Source: CBDUVZ01 sp965370805 (GTDB lineage: Bacteria; Hydrothermota; Tepidihabitantia; Tepidihabitantales; Tepidihabitantaceae). Taken from it: 64,000 bases of DNA. The notes under the pieces were generated by a model. That model was not told the origin of the DNA, ran no database searches, and saw nothing but the letters and a program-made list of their open reading frames with translations. The position numbers and the translations under genes were made by a program. Below are positions 51,387 through 59,823 of this stretch, one piece after another. The stretch lies in the NCBI GenBank assembly GCA_965370805.1, contig CBDUVZ010000001.1, positions 16,152 to 80,151 of the forward strand. Direction: 5' to 3'. How positions within the stretch are numbered: the first letter of the stretch is position 1; each line of letters starts with the position of its first letter.

Positions 51387-52964
51387 ATGGTCCCATTGTT
51401 GCTGGCGCTCGTGAGCCTGACCGTCAACTCAAAGGTCGATTCCGTAGTGGTCTACCCGAACCAGGTCACGGTCGTGCGGACCGCGAAAGCGACCGTTTCA
51501 GGCTCGGGCGAACTGGTTTTCCCCGGGCTGCCCGGAGCTTTGATGGACAATACGGTGCGCATCAAGGCACCGGGAATGAGAATCGGTGAGGTCCAGGTGA
51601 GGCATGGCTACCTGGATGAGCCGACACCCGCGGTGAGGAAGCTGAAGGACAGGGTTGAGGACCTTGAGGATGACCTCAGGGGACTGCGGGACGAACAGGA
51701 GGTTCTCAAGGCCAAGGAGGAGTTCCTCAAGTCAATCAAGCTCGGCGCGCCGGAGATAATCTCCAAGGAGCTGCAGCAGGGCAAGGTCTCGACCCAGTCC
51801 TGGCGTGGTGCTTTGTCGTTCATGGCCGAGGAGCTGGGCAAGGCGAAGGCGCGGGTCCTGGAACTGGAGCACGAAGTCAAGGACGTCGAGGAGCTGCTCA
51901 ACGCGGCGCGGCAGGAGTACAATGCGGCCCGGGCCCGAATCGAGAACCGGAAAGAAGTGCAGTTCGACTTCGATGCCGGTGCCGGTACGTACCAGGTGCG
52001 TCTGTCGTACGTTATCAGCAGCGGAGCCAACTGGTCGCCGTACTACGAACTGCGGGCCCGTCCGGACAAGGGCAAGGTCGATATGGCCTATTTCGCCCGG
52101 CTGTCCCAGCGCACGGGCGAAGACTGGAACCGGGTGAGAGTGGTGCTTTCCACTTCCATGCCGATGTCCGGGATTGCAGCGCCGACTCCGTATCCGTGGT
52201 ACCTGTCAGTCATCGAAGCGTTCGGCAGGGTCACGGGCAAGACGCGCGGCATGCCGCTGGCGGGCGCGATGGCCGGGGAGCGGACCATCGACGAGTTCGA
52301 TCTGGACGGCAGACTGGAAGCTCAGGTCCAGGCGGTCGAAACCGGGATTTCGCTCCAGTACGTGATACCGGGCCGGGTGACGCTCGCCAGCGGCGAGCCC
52401 CCGAAGAAGTTGAAGCTGCACGAGACCGGGCTTGAGGCCGAGTTCGATTACTACACTCTACCCCGGGCGCGCGCCCAGGCGTTCCTCCAGGGCAGGCTGG
52501 TCAATACCACGGAGTTCGTATTCCTGGCCGGTGAGGGCAACACTTATGTCGGGGACGAGTTCACCGGCACGACCTGGCTGCCCGCGGTTGCGCCCGAGGA
52601 ATCGACCGAAGTCAGCTTTGGGGTCGACGAGCGGGTCAAGGTGACGCGCGAGTTGGTGAAGAGCTTCAAATCCAGGTCCGGGCTGTTCAAGAAGACCGAG
52701 AAAGTACAGTTCGTGTACAAGATTACGGTCGAGAACTTCCATCCCAAGCCGGTCGAAATCAGAATCGTCGAGCAGGTGCCGGTCTCCCAGCAGAAGGAGA
52801 TCAAGGTGAGCGTGACCAGGGTGGAACCGAGGTTCCTTGAGCAGGACAAGGAGAAGGGGACTTTCACCTGGAAACCGACCATGGAGCCGAGAGGCAGGTT
52901 CGAGATCGACTTCGAGTTCACGGTCGAGTATCCGGCCGGGCGCAGGATACAAGGGCTGTATTAG
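51387..52964 (+). CDS. DUF4139 protein, paralogue 3
   Basis: A 525-residue protein with VVVYPNQVTVVRTAKATVSG, GAPEIISKELQQGKVSTQSW, coiled coil VEDLEDDLRGLRDEQEVLK, and DUF4139 motifs YVISSGANWSPYYELRA and STEVSFGVDERVKVTRELVK. It is closer to paralogue 2 in the N-terminal half (IKAPGMRIGEVQV) and to paralogue 1 in the C-terminal half (EQVPVSQQK, SRSGLF), suggesting recombination between copies. SD AAGGAGG; it ends RRIQGLY. Each copy has its own terminator-like hairpin, so they may be separate transcripts. Confidence 0.88.
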   Translation: MVPLLLALVSLTVNSKVDSVVVYPNQVTVVRTAKATVSGSGELVFPGLPGALMDNTVRIKAPGMRIGEVQVRHGYLDEPTPAVRKLKDRVEDLEDDLRGLRDEQEVLKAKEEFLKSIKLGAPEIISKELQQGKVSTQSWRGALSFMAEELGKAKARVLELEHEVKDVEELLNAARQEYNAARARIENRKEVQFDFDAGAGTYQVRLSYVISSGANWSPYYELRARPDKGKVDMAYFARLSQRTGEDWNRVRVVLSTSMPMSGIAAPTPYPWYLSVIEAFGRVTGKTRGMPLAGAMAGERTIDEFDLDGRLEAQVQAVETGISLQYVIPGRVTLASGEPPKKLKLHETGLEAEFDYYTLPRARAQAFLQGRLVNTTEFVFLAGEGNTYVGDEFTGTTWLPAVAPEESTEVSFGVDERVKVTRELVKSFKSRSGLFKKTEKVQFVYKITVENFHPKPVEIRIVEQVPVSQQKEIKVSVTRVEPRFLEQDKEKGTFTWKPTMEPRGRFEIDFEFTVEYPAGRRIQGLY

Positions 52965-52985
52965 AGCCGGCTGCGCGATATCGGG

Positions 52986-53014
52986 CGGGGCGGGTGGAAA
53001 TCCCGCCCCGTTTT
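52986..53014 (+). terminator. Intrinsic terminator after DUF4139 paralogue 3
   Basis: CGGGGCGGG pairs with CCCGCCCCG over a 7-base loop, followed by TTTT. The -10 box of trmFO begins 4 bp later. Confidence 0.85.
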
Positions 53015-53017
53015 GCG

Positions 53018-53023
53018 TATGCT
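53018..53023 (+). promoter_or_regulatory. -10 box (TATGCT) of a predicted leaderless trmFO
   Basis: TATGCT ends 7 bp before the GTG at 53031. The -35 region falls in the upstream terminator and has no good match, so this call rests on position and on the identical box at other genes. Confidence 0.45.
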
Positions 53024-53030
53024 TCAGGAC

Positions 53031-54386
53031 GTGACAGTCGATATCATCGGTGCGGGCCTGGCCGGATGCGAAGCGGCGCTGCAATGTGCGCGGTTCGGAG
53101 TCCGGGCACGACTCCACGAGATGCGGCCCGGTGTCCAGACCGAAGCGCATCGGACCGGCGACGTTGCGGAACTGGTCTGTTCCAATTCGCTCAAGTCAAC
53201 CGAGCCGCACAATGCCCACGGTCTGCTGAAGGCAGAGTTGGGTATCTTCGGCTCGGTGTTGCTCCAATGCGCGGCGCGGGCGGGGATTCCGGGCGGCAAG
53301 GCGCTGGTAGTTGACCGGCAGCGGTTTTCGGCCGAGGTGGCAGGGGAACTTGCCCGGGCTGGGGTTGAGGTGATTCGCGGGGAAGTGGACCGAATTCCGA
53401 ATGGCCCCTGCATCATCGCCACCGGGCCGTTGACGTCACCGGCCCTGGCTGAGGCGCTGACCAGCCTGTTGGGCGTGGAACGGCTGTTCTTCTTTGACGC
53501 GATTGCGCCGGTGGTCGCGGCTGACTCGATAGACATGAATCTGGTATTTGCGGGTTCGCGCTACGGTGTGGGCGCGGATTACCTGAACTGCCCGCTGGAC
53601 CGGGAGCAGTACGGCCGGCTGGTTGACGAACTGGTCCGGGCCGAGCTGCACCCGGTGCACGAGTTCGAGCGGACGCGCCTGTTCGAGGGCTGCCTGCCGG
53701 TCGAGGAACTGGCGCGCAGGGGCAGGCAGACTTTGGCATTCGGTCCACTCAAGCCGGTCGGGCTCATTGACCCGAAAACCGGCACCCGGGCGTTCGCAGT
53801 GGTGCAACTGCGCCGGGAGAATGCCGAAGGGACGATGTTCAACCTCGTCGGGTTCCAGACAAGGCTCAAGCAGGGAGAGCAGCGCCGGGTGTTCCGGATG
53901 ATTCCCGGGCTGGAGCAGGCCGAGTTCCTGCGCTATGGCAGCATGCACCGGAACACGTACCTTGACGGTCCGAAGGTGCTGCTGCCGACCCTGCAGACGC
54001 GCGCGCGGCCGGACCTGTTCATCGCAGGCCAGTTGACCGGTGTCGAAGGATACGTCGAATCAATCGGAGCCGGTCTGGTTGCCGGAGTCAATGCGGCCCG
54101 GGTCTGCCTGCGGAAAGGGGTCAAGGGGTCGAGGGGTCGAGGGGTCAATGGGGGTGGCCGAGCGAGCGCTGGCCGGGAGCCGGTCCGGTTCCCGGAACCG
54201 ACGATGCTTGGCGGGTTGCTGAAGTACATCACGATGCAGAACGAGGAGTTTCAGCCGATGAACGCCAACTTCGGGCTGCTGCCGTCGCTGGAGGAGAAGG
54301 CCCGGGGCAGGGAGAAGCGCCGGCTGCTGGCAGAACGGGCGCTGGCTGTGGCCGGAGGGTACGATCTCGATTCGGGCGGAACGTAA
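53031..54386 (+). CDS. trmFO: Folate-dependent tRNA U54 methyltransferase TrmFO
   Basis: TrmFO makes ribothymidine 54 in the T-loop using methylenetetrahydrofolate and FAD. The GTG start gives VTVDIIGAGLAGCEAALQC, matching family N-termini; the longer frame from 53013 begins in the terminator. FAD and catalytic-region motifs are LHEMRPGVQTEAH, LVCSNSLKS, FFDAIAPVV, FEGCLPVEELARRG and GPLKPVGL. An insert after VNAARVCLRKG (KGSRGRGVNGGGRAS) interrupts the usual C-terminal region at 54112-54152; beyond it PTMLGGLLKYI resumes the family sequence. Confidence 0.93.
   Translation: MTVDIIGAGLAGCEAALQCARFGVRARLHEMRPGVQTEAHRTGDVAELVCSNSLKSTEPHNAHGLLKAELGIFGSVLLQCAARAGIPGGKALVVDRQRFSAEVAGELARAGVEVIRGEVDRIPNGPCIIATGPLTSPALAEALTSLLGVERLFFFDAIAPVVAADSIDMNLVFAGSRYGVGADYLNCPLDREQYGRLVDELVRAELHPVHEFERTRLFEGCLPVEELARRGRQTLAFGPLKPVGLIDPKTGTRAFAVVQLRRENAEGTMFNLVGFQTRLKQGEQRRVFRMIPGLEQAEFLRYGSMHRNTYLDGPKVLLPTLQTRARPDLFIAGQLTGVEGYVESIGAGLVAGVNAARVCLRKGVKGSRGRGVNGGGRASAGREPVRFPEPTMLGGLLKYITMQNEEFQPMNANFGLLPSLEEKARGREKRRLLAERALAVAGGYDLDSGGT
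54112..54152 (+). repeat. GGGTC(A/G)AGG simple-repeat insert inside trmFO
   Basis: Four near-copies of GGGGTCGA/GGGGTCAA run in a row. The same word family occurs in the tails of the two propeller genes at 33833-33875 and 35973-36015. Confidence 0.6.
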
Positions 54387-54388
54387 CG

Positions 54389-54417
54389 TTGACACGTCCG
54401 GGATCCTTCCCTATGCT
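54389..54417 (+). promoter_or_regulatory. Sigma70-like promoter before the leader ORF/GNAT gene
   Basis: TTGACA, 17 bp, TATGCT; 9 bp to the ATG at 54427. It starts 3 bp after the trmFO stop. Confidence 0.7.
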
Positions 54418-54426
54418 GCCTGCGCG

Positions 54427-54531
54427 ATGGATACGACTGTCGTCCGATTGAACGCTTGGAGCGCCGGGCGATTGACGCTCGGGCGTGCTCGGCCGCGCGG
54501 GTGGATGTGTTTCCCGCAGGAGGAGTCGTGA
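54427..54531 (+). CDS. Possible 34-aa leaderless leader peptide
   Basis: The ATG lies 9 bp after the -10 box. The frame MDTTVVRLNAWSAGRLTLGR runs to a TGA at 54529 that overlaps the GTG of the GNAT gene (GTGA). It contains the SD of that gene. It could couple translation of the GNAT protein to a leaderless start; coding status is unproven. Confidence 0.4.
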   Translation: MDTTVVRLNAWSAGRLTLGRARPRGWMCFPQEES

Positions 54532-55475
54532 ACCTGCAGATCAGGAAAGCCGTGCTCGGTCCGGACGATGAGATCTGGGTTAATATAGGTAACCGGGCAC
54601 GCGCCGAGGACCCTGAGTTCACTCCCTCGACCGCAGATGAGTACCGGAAGTGGCAGAAAGCGCCGTGGTTCAATCCCGAAGGCCGGTTCATCGCGGAGTT
54701 TGACGGGAAGCCGGTCGGCAGGGTGCTCGGGCATGTGGACAAGGAGCGTGCGGAGAAGCAGGGGTTCCTGAACGGCCCGGCGGTGATTCCCGAGGCCCGG
54801 CGTCGAGGCATCGGTACGGCGCTCGCGCGCCGGGCGCTCGAAAGCCTGAAGACACGCGGGATGGAAACGGTCCAGGGAGATGCGCAGGGCTGGAACGAAG
54901 CGGCCCAGGCGTTCATCGAGACGCTTCGGTTCAAGCAGGTGCGGGTGTTCAGCACGATGGAGGCCGACCTGGCCGCGATTCCGCACGGGGTCGGGGAGAG
55001 CGTCACGGTTCAGTTGGAACTCATCGACAAGTCGGAAGAAGACGCGCGGCTGCTGGTTCGGCTCGAAAACGAGAGCTTCAAGGAGCATTTCAATCACCGG
55101 GACGGGACGGTTGAGGAAGCGATGTTCTGGTTCAGGAGCCTGAAGGACCTTGAGGTGGAAAACGACGTCTGTATCGCGTGGGTCGAGGATGAGCCGGCGG
55201 GATTCATCGTCTACGGCATCGACCACAAGGACAACCGGCACCTGAAGAAAGAGCGCGGCTGGCTCTTTTCGCTCGGCGTGCTCAAGTCTTTCCGGGGACA
55301 GGGCATCGCCAAGGCGCTGATGATCCATGGTATGCGCGAGTTGAAAGCGAAGGGAATGAAGCAGGCCGGTCTTGGAGTGGACGACACCAACGTGACCAGG
55401 GCGATGCGGCTCTACGAGCGACTGGGCTTCAAGGTTACCAGGAAGTACCTCACTTACGAGCGCAGGCTCGCCTGA
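54528..55475 (+). CDS. Tandem GNAT acetyltransferase
   Basis: A 315-residue protein with two GNAT domains. In the first, VIPEARRRGIGTALARRALE is the acetyl-CoA loop (R-x-x-G-x-G/A); in the second, VLKSFRGQGIAKALMIHGM, then AMRLYERLGFKV. I chose the GTG at 54528 (VNLQIRKAVLGPDDE) because AGGAGG is 5 bp upstream; an in-frame TTG at 54456 has no SD. The layout is like MshD-type double-GNAT proteins, but mycothiol is unlikely in this lineage. Substrate unknown. Confidence 0.82.
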   Translation: MNLQIRKAVLGPDDEIWVNIGNRARAEDPEFTPSTADEYRKWQKAPWFNPEGRFIAEFDGKPVGRVLGHVDKERAEKQGFLNGPAVIPEARRRGIGTALARRALESLKTRGMETVQGDAQGWNEAAQAFIETLRFKQVRVFSTMEADLAAIPHGVGESVTVQLELIDKSEEDARLLVRLENESFKEHFNHRDGTVEEAMFWFRSLKDLEVENDVCIAWVEDEPAGFIVYGIDHKDNRHLKKERGWLFSLGVLKSFRGQGIAKALMIHGMRELKAKGMKQAGLGVDDTNVTRAMRLYERLGFKVTRKYLTYERRLA

Positions 55476-55574
55476 TTGCCGGCGGTCGAGTAGTGCCGGG
55501 CATTTCTTTCTCGTCGATGCCGGGGTCATTGGAAATTGGTCATTGGTCATTTCCTACCTACATTCCGGGTGTGC

Positions 55575-55602
55575 TTGACTGGGCCTGTCCACCGGGTACG
55601 AT
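55575..55602 (+). promoter_or_regulatory. Sigma70-like promoter, predicted leaderless histidine kinase gene
   Basis: TTGACT, 16 bp, TACGAT; 8 bp to the ATG at 55611. Confidence 0.68.
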
Positions 55603-55610
55603 TCGGCGAC

Positions 55611-58064
55611 ATGAGACGTGGCCTCTTGGACCTGTCGGTCGGGATTCTGTTGCTGGCGGTCGTCGCCAGCAACAGTTGTGACCGGCCGGTTCGGTGTGAG
55701 ATGGCCTTCAGGAAGCAGTGGTCCGAGGTGCTCGCGGCCCTCCCGGTGGACCGTGACCAGGACGGGCGCGATGAGCTCTATATTCTTCACGAGAGGATTC
55801 TTTCCATCATGGAGTTGAACGGGGTGGACTGCGTTTCCGGGCAACCTAATTTCCTGCCGGCCCCTCCGGGCTTGGTGGATTACGTTGGTGACCTCGACGG
55901 AGACGGTCGTCCGGAGGTGTTGTTGAGCTCGGCACTTGCGGATACGGTTTGGCTATGCGTGCATCATCTCTCCACCGGGAGGGTTGATACCGTGACCGTG
56001 GAGATTGGTGTACGGTACGGCAACTCGGTATGGGATGGAGGTGTTGAGCGTGTCGCCTTGGCAGACCTGGATGGGGACGGCAAGGATGAGTTGGTTGTTG
56101 GTGTTTCATCCGGGTATGGAGGTCGTCCACGCGGGGTGTATGCGTTCAGTCTGAACACCCACAGCGTTATCTGGAAGTTCTTGTGCGGACCGCAGGTGAA
56201 AAGCATCGCCGCCTGCGATTTCGATGGGGACGGTCGTTCAGAAATCGCAGTCGGCGGGCATGGGGTCTGCAACGGCTGTGTTGACAACGGGATGAGTGAC
56301 TTCGAGAGCTATGTGTTCCTGTTGGATGGCGACGGAGGTTTGGTCTGGAAGAGAATGATACATCGAGGGTCATCGCATGCCGACATCCGGCTGGCCGATA
56401 TGGATGGCGACTCCGTGCCCGAGATCGTTGTCAGGGGTTGGTGTGCGCTTGAGGACGCCGAGAGGTCGGATAGCATCCTGATTCTGGATGCGGCGGACGG
56501 CAATCTGAAGGAAGCCATACCGAGTGACAGCGGGGCCAAGCTCTGGCGTTTCGAGGTCAGCGATCTGGATGGCGATGGCAGGCCGGAGGTGGTTGTGGTT
56601 GACAGCCGCGGAGTGATGGAGGTGTGGGACCGGGACTTGCGGGTTGTCGCCCGGCGGGAGTTCGCGGAAGGTATCTATGACATCCTGGCGTGTGACCGTC
56701 TGTTTGGAACCCGGCAGCGCCAACTGGTTGTGAGCTCCACGCCGAAGGAACTGCTGGTTCTGGACCACCGCCTGCGGACGGTCGTCCGCCGGACATTCTC
56801 TGAATCGGTCCAGTTCGTCAGGCCAGTGGCTGCAGGTGAGGGGAAACCGATGGGGCTGATGGTTGTCAGCGAGGTGCTGGTTCCTTCCGGGCCTCCGTTC
56901 CGCGAGATGGAATTGTACAGCATTTACCTGTTTCCTCGACCCTTCCCATGGATGGTGGTCAGCATCATCCTGGCAGTGTTGTTGTTCGGTGTGCTGTTTC
57001 TGGTTTTCTACTTCCGTAGGTCCTACCGTGAGCAGATTCGGTATCTGGCACGCGGGTTGGTGCAGAAGGCGGGGGTTGTGGAGCTTGACCGCAAGGGGTG
57101 CGTGAGCGCGGCCAATGAGTATGCGCGGAAACTGCTCGGCATCGAGACCGAGGTCAGGAACCAGCGCATCAGCGAAATCCTGTCCGGGCAGGAGTTTGTC
57201 GCGTTGCGGGAAGCACTGAAGCGGGTGCTCTCCGGGAAGGAGAAGCAGGCTGGCTGCGAGATGGCGTTGGAGCGTGAAGGGGTAACGAAGACCCACTCGG
57301 CCAGGGTCTCGCGGGTCCGGTTTGGCGGATACCTGCTCAGTATCGAGGACCTGTCCGCGGTCGAATACGCACGCAGGATTGCGGATTGGGGTCCGGTGGC
57401 CCGACGTATGGCGCACGGCATCAAGAACCCGTTGACCACGATTGCCCTGACGGTTCAACGGCTGGAACGGCACTGCGACCCGGAGGCGGAGCGGTACACC
57501 GAGAGCCTGAAGGAGGATATCGAGCGGCTTCGTAAGATGACCGACGGCTTCATGCGGTTCACCACCTTGGAGTCGCCTGCGCTGGAGTCGGCCGACCTGA
57601 ACGACGTTCTGAGTCAGGCCCTGGCAAAGGTGACAGACGTAGTGCCGGACGGGATTTCCATCCGGCGCGAGCTGGAGGAAAACCTGCCACCAGTTGCGCT
57701 GGATAGGAAACAGATGGGTACCGTGTTCGCAAACGTGATTGAGAATGCGATTGCCGCCATGGGTGAGAACGGCACCCTGACGGTGACGACGCGCCTCCCG
57801 GACAGTCCTGCGGGCAAGGGACACGTGGTAATTGAGATTGCCGACACCGGCAAAGGAATTCCGAAGCGGTATCTGGACAAGGTGTTCGACCCGTACTTCA
57901 CCCGGAAGCCGGGCGGCACCGGATTGGGGATGAGCATTACGAAGCGGATTGTTGAGGACCACAAGGGGACGATTTCAATCGCGAGCGTGGAAGGCGAAGG
58001 CACGACAGTCACAATCGTGTTGCCGGTTACCCCGACGACTGGCACGAGTGCTGCACAAGCATGA
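55611..58064 (+). CDS. FG-GAP beta-propeller sensor histidine kinase (NtrB-like core)
   Basis: An 817-residue membrane kinase. The N-terminus has a signal or lipoprotein-like segment (LDLSVGILLLAVVASNSC). Residues ~40-430 carry FG-GAP/VCBS calcium-loop repeats: DRDQDGRDELYIL, DLDGDGRPEVLLS, DLDGDGKDELVVG, DFDGDGRSEIAVG, DMDGDSVPEIVVR, DLDGDGRPEVVVV. A membrane helix follows at ~448-470 (MVVSIILAVLLFGVLFLVFY), then a PAS-like domain, HisKA with His602 in RRMAHGIKNPLTTIA, and HATPase motifs (IENAIAAMG, DTGKGIPKRYL, GGTGLGMSI). Its stop overlaps the NtrC-type regulator start. Confidence 0.9.
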   Translation: MRRGLLDLSVGILLLAVVASNSCDRPVRCEMAFRKQWSEVLAALPVDRDQDGRDELYILHERILSIMELNGVDCVSGQPNFLPAPPGLVDYVGDLDGDGRPEVLLSSALADTVWLCVHHLSTGRVDTVTVEIGVRYGNSVWDGGVERVALADLDGDGKDELVVGVSSGYGGRPRGVYAFSLNTHSVIWKFLCGPQVKSIAACDFDGDGRSEIAVGGHGVCNGCVDNGMSDFESYVFLLDGDGGLVWKRMIHRGSSHADIRLADMDGDSVPEIVVRGWCALEDAERSDSILILDAADGNLKEAIPSDSGAKLWRFEVSDLDGDGRPEVVVVDSRGVMEVWDRDLRVVARREFAEGIYDILACDRLFGTRQRQLVVSSTPKELLVLDHRLRTVVRRTFSESVQFVRPVAAGEGKPMGLMVVSEVLVPSGPPFREMELYSIYLFPRPFPWMVVSIILAVLLFGVLFLVFYFRRSYREQIRYLARGLVQKAGVVELDRKGCVSAANEYARKLLGIETEVRNQRISEILSGQEFVALREALKRVLSGKEKQAGCEMALEREGVTKTHSARVSRVRFGGYLLSIEDLSAVEYARRIADWGPVARRMAHGIKNPLTTIALTVQRLERHCDPEAERYTESLKEDIERLRKMTDGFMRFTTLESPALESADLNDVLSQALAKVTDVVPDGISIRRELEENLPPVALDRKQMGTVFANVIENAIAAMGENGTLTVTTRLPDSPAGKGHVVIEIADTGKGIPKRYLDKVFDPYFTRKPGGTGLGMSITKRIVEDHKGTISIASVEGEGTTVTIVLPVTPTTGTSAAQA

Positions 58065-59437
58065 AGCGCATGAAAACCCGAATCCTGGTAGTCGATGACG
58101 ATGAGAAAATCCGGCGGTCGTTATCCGAACTCCTGGTCGAGCAGGAGTTCGAGGTGGTCGAAGCCTCGGACGGCACCGAAGCGCTGGAGCGGTTCGAGCA
58201 GGGCGGCGTTGACCTGGTGCTGCTCGACTACCAGTTGCCGGACTTCGACGGGCTTAAGGTTCTAGAACAGATCCGGAAGCGCGATTCCGAGCTGCCGGTG
58301 GTCATGATGTCGGGCTACGGCACGATCAAGCTGGCGGTCAAGGCTACCCGGCAGGGCGCGTACGATTTCCTGGAGAAGCCGCTGGATGAGGACCGGCTCG
58401 TGGTGACGGTTCGGAACGCGGTTGAGAAGCATCTGTTGCAGCGCGAGGTTGCGGCCCTGCGGGCGGAGACCTTGGCGCGGTATCGGATGGTTGGGAACTC
58501 GCCCGCGATGAGCCGCGTATACGACATGATTGACCGTGCCGCACCGTCGAAGGCGAGCGTGTTGATTCTCGGTGAGAACGGTGTCGGCAAGGAGTTGGCA
58601 GCGCGAGCCATTCACCGCAAGAGCCTGGTGGCGAGCGGGCCGTTCGTGCGTATCAACTGCGCGGCAATTCCCGACAACCTGATTGAAAGCGAGTTGTTCG
58701 GACACGAAAAGGGCGCGTTTACCGGCGCGGTGATTCGGAAACCGGGTAAGCTGGAACTGGGAGATAAAGGTACTGTGTTCCTGGACGAGGTCGGGGACAT
58801 GAGCCTGCCGGCCCAGGCCAAGTTGCTCCGGTTCCTGCAGGAAGGTGAGGTCGAGCGGGTTGGCGGCACGCAGACCCTGACGATTGATGTCCGCGTGATT
58901 GCTGCGACCAACAAGAGTTTGAAGGACGAGATCGGGAATCACCGGTTTCGTGAGGACCTATTCTATCGGCTCAATGTCGTAACCCTGAAGATACCGTCGC
59001 TTCGGGAACGCAGAGAGGATATAGCGCTGCTGGCCGAGCATTTCCTGGCTGGGTTCTGCGAAGAGCAGGGCGTGTCCGGCAGGACGCTGTCCGATGATGC
59101 GGTCAACCTGCTGGCCGGCCAATCCTGGCCGGGAAACGTTCGGGAACTTGCCAATGTGATTCAGCGGTGCGTGGTTCTGCTGCCGCAGAACGAACTGTCC
59201 GCGAAAGACATCGGGCCGCTGCTGACCACGGAGAACGGCTCGAGCCCGGAGCGCGAACACCTCCAGTCTCTCAAGGCGGCGCGGAGCGAATTCGAGCGGA
59301 AGCACATACTCGGTGTGCTGGCTGGCTGCAAGTGGAACATGACCGAAGCGGCGCGGGTGCTTGAACTGGACCGGACCGGATTGTACAAGGCGCTGGAGCG
59401 GCTCGGGATCAAGTCCCCCAGAAGCGCTGACCGCTGA
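58061..59437 (+). CDS. NtrC-family sigma54-dependent response regulator
   Basis: A 458-residue regulator. Receiver domain with Asp56 (LVLLDYQLPD) and acidic pocket VVDDDEK; AAA+ domain with Walker A GENGVGKE, GAFTGA sigma54 loop (HEKGAFTGAVIRKPG), Walker B TVFLDEVGDMS and FREDLFYRLNVV; C-terminal Fis-type HTH (MTEAARVLELDRTGLYKALE). It starts in the kinase stop (ATGA). It should activate sigma54 promoters on phosphorylation; a perfect one lies 230 bp downstream before the secreted-protein operon. Confidence 0.95.
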   Translation: MKRMKTRILVVDDDEKIRRSLSELLVEQEFEVVEASDGTEALERFEQGGVDLVLLDYQLPDFDGLKVLEQIRKRDSELPVVMMSGYGTIKLAVKATRQGAYDFLEKPLDEDRLVVTVRNAVEKHLLQREVAALRAETLARYRMVGNSPAMSRVYDMIDRAAPSKASVLILGENGVGKELAARAIHRKSLVASGPFVRINCAAIPDNLIESELFGHEKGAFTGAVIRKPGKLELGDKGTVFLDEVGDMSLPAQAKLLRFLQEGEVERVGGTQTLTIDVRVIAATNKSLKDEIGNHRFREDLFYRLNVVTLKIPSLRERREDIALLAEHFLAGFCEEQGVSGRTLSDDAVNLLAGQSWPGNVRELANVIQRCVVLLPQNELSAKDIGPLLTTENGSSPEREHLQSLKAARSEFERKHILGVLAGCKWNMTEAARVLELDRTGLYKALERLGIKSPRSADR

Positions 59438-59487
59438 CCGCCAACAGGCTGCCGTTCGTTTCTTCCGTGTCTCCGTCCTGACCTTAG

Positions 59488-59532
59488 AATTTCTCTTGGC
59501 GTTCTCTGCGCTTTGGCGGTTCCCCCTGGTTC
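59488..59532 (-). repeat. Dispersed intergenic repeat copy, inverted
   Basis: CTTGGCGTTCTCTGCGCTTT followed by GGCGGTT is the reverse complement of the CCGCCAAG...GCGCCAAG words at 4155 and 20925. Confidence 0.55.
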
Positions 59533-59556
59533 TGTAGACCAAACTCCACACCCGGT

Positions 59557-59572
59557 GTTGACTGAAGTCAAC
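59557..59572. promoter_or_regulatory. Palindrome GTTGACT-GA-AGTCAAC, candidate enhancer site
   Basis: A perfect 7+2+7 palindrome centred about 105 bp upstream of the -24 box, the normal position for an NtrC-family enhancer. Only one strong copy is visible; TCAGG-N6-CCTGA at 59631-59646 is a weaker second symmetry. Confidence 0.5.
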
Positions 59573-59666
59573 GGTTCCTGTTCTGACTTCCACAGCACAT
59601 AACAACACGAGACCTATCCGGTGCTGTCCTCAGGTGTTTTCCTGAAGTCGTGAGTCAATCCGCACG

Positions 59667-59682
59667 CTGGCACGCCCATTGC
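59667..59682 (+). promoter_or_regulatory. Sigma54 (-24/-12) promoter of the secreted-protein operon
   Basis: CTGGCACGCCCATTGC matches the consensus TGGCACG-N4-TTGC exactly, with GG and GC separated by 10 bp. Transcription should start near 59694. It directly follows the gene of a GAFTGA-containing activator. Confidence 0.82.
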
Positions 59683-59823
59683 GGTAGAAACCAAGTGAAT
59701 ATGAAGACACCACAGCGCTTCGTCCTCGGTCGAGACCACGTTCCTCGTGCTAGAGGTCTTGAAGAACAGAGTGCTGGTAAGCAAGTCGGAGTCTCGGACT
59801 CCAGTAGACCAAAGGAGGTAGTC

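Noticed and set aside
56370..57962. 530-residue minus-strand frame
   Set aside because: Antisense of the histidine kinase; His/Gln/Asn-rich with no domain.
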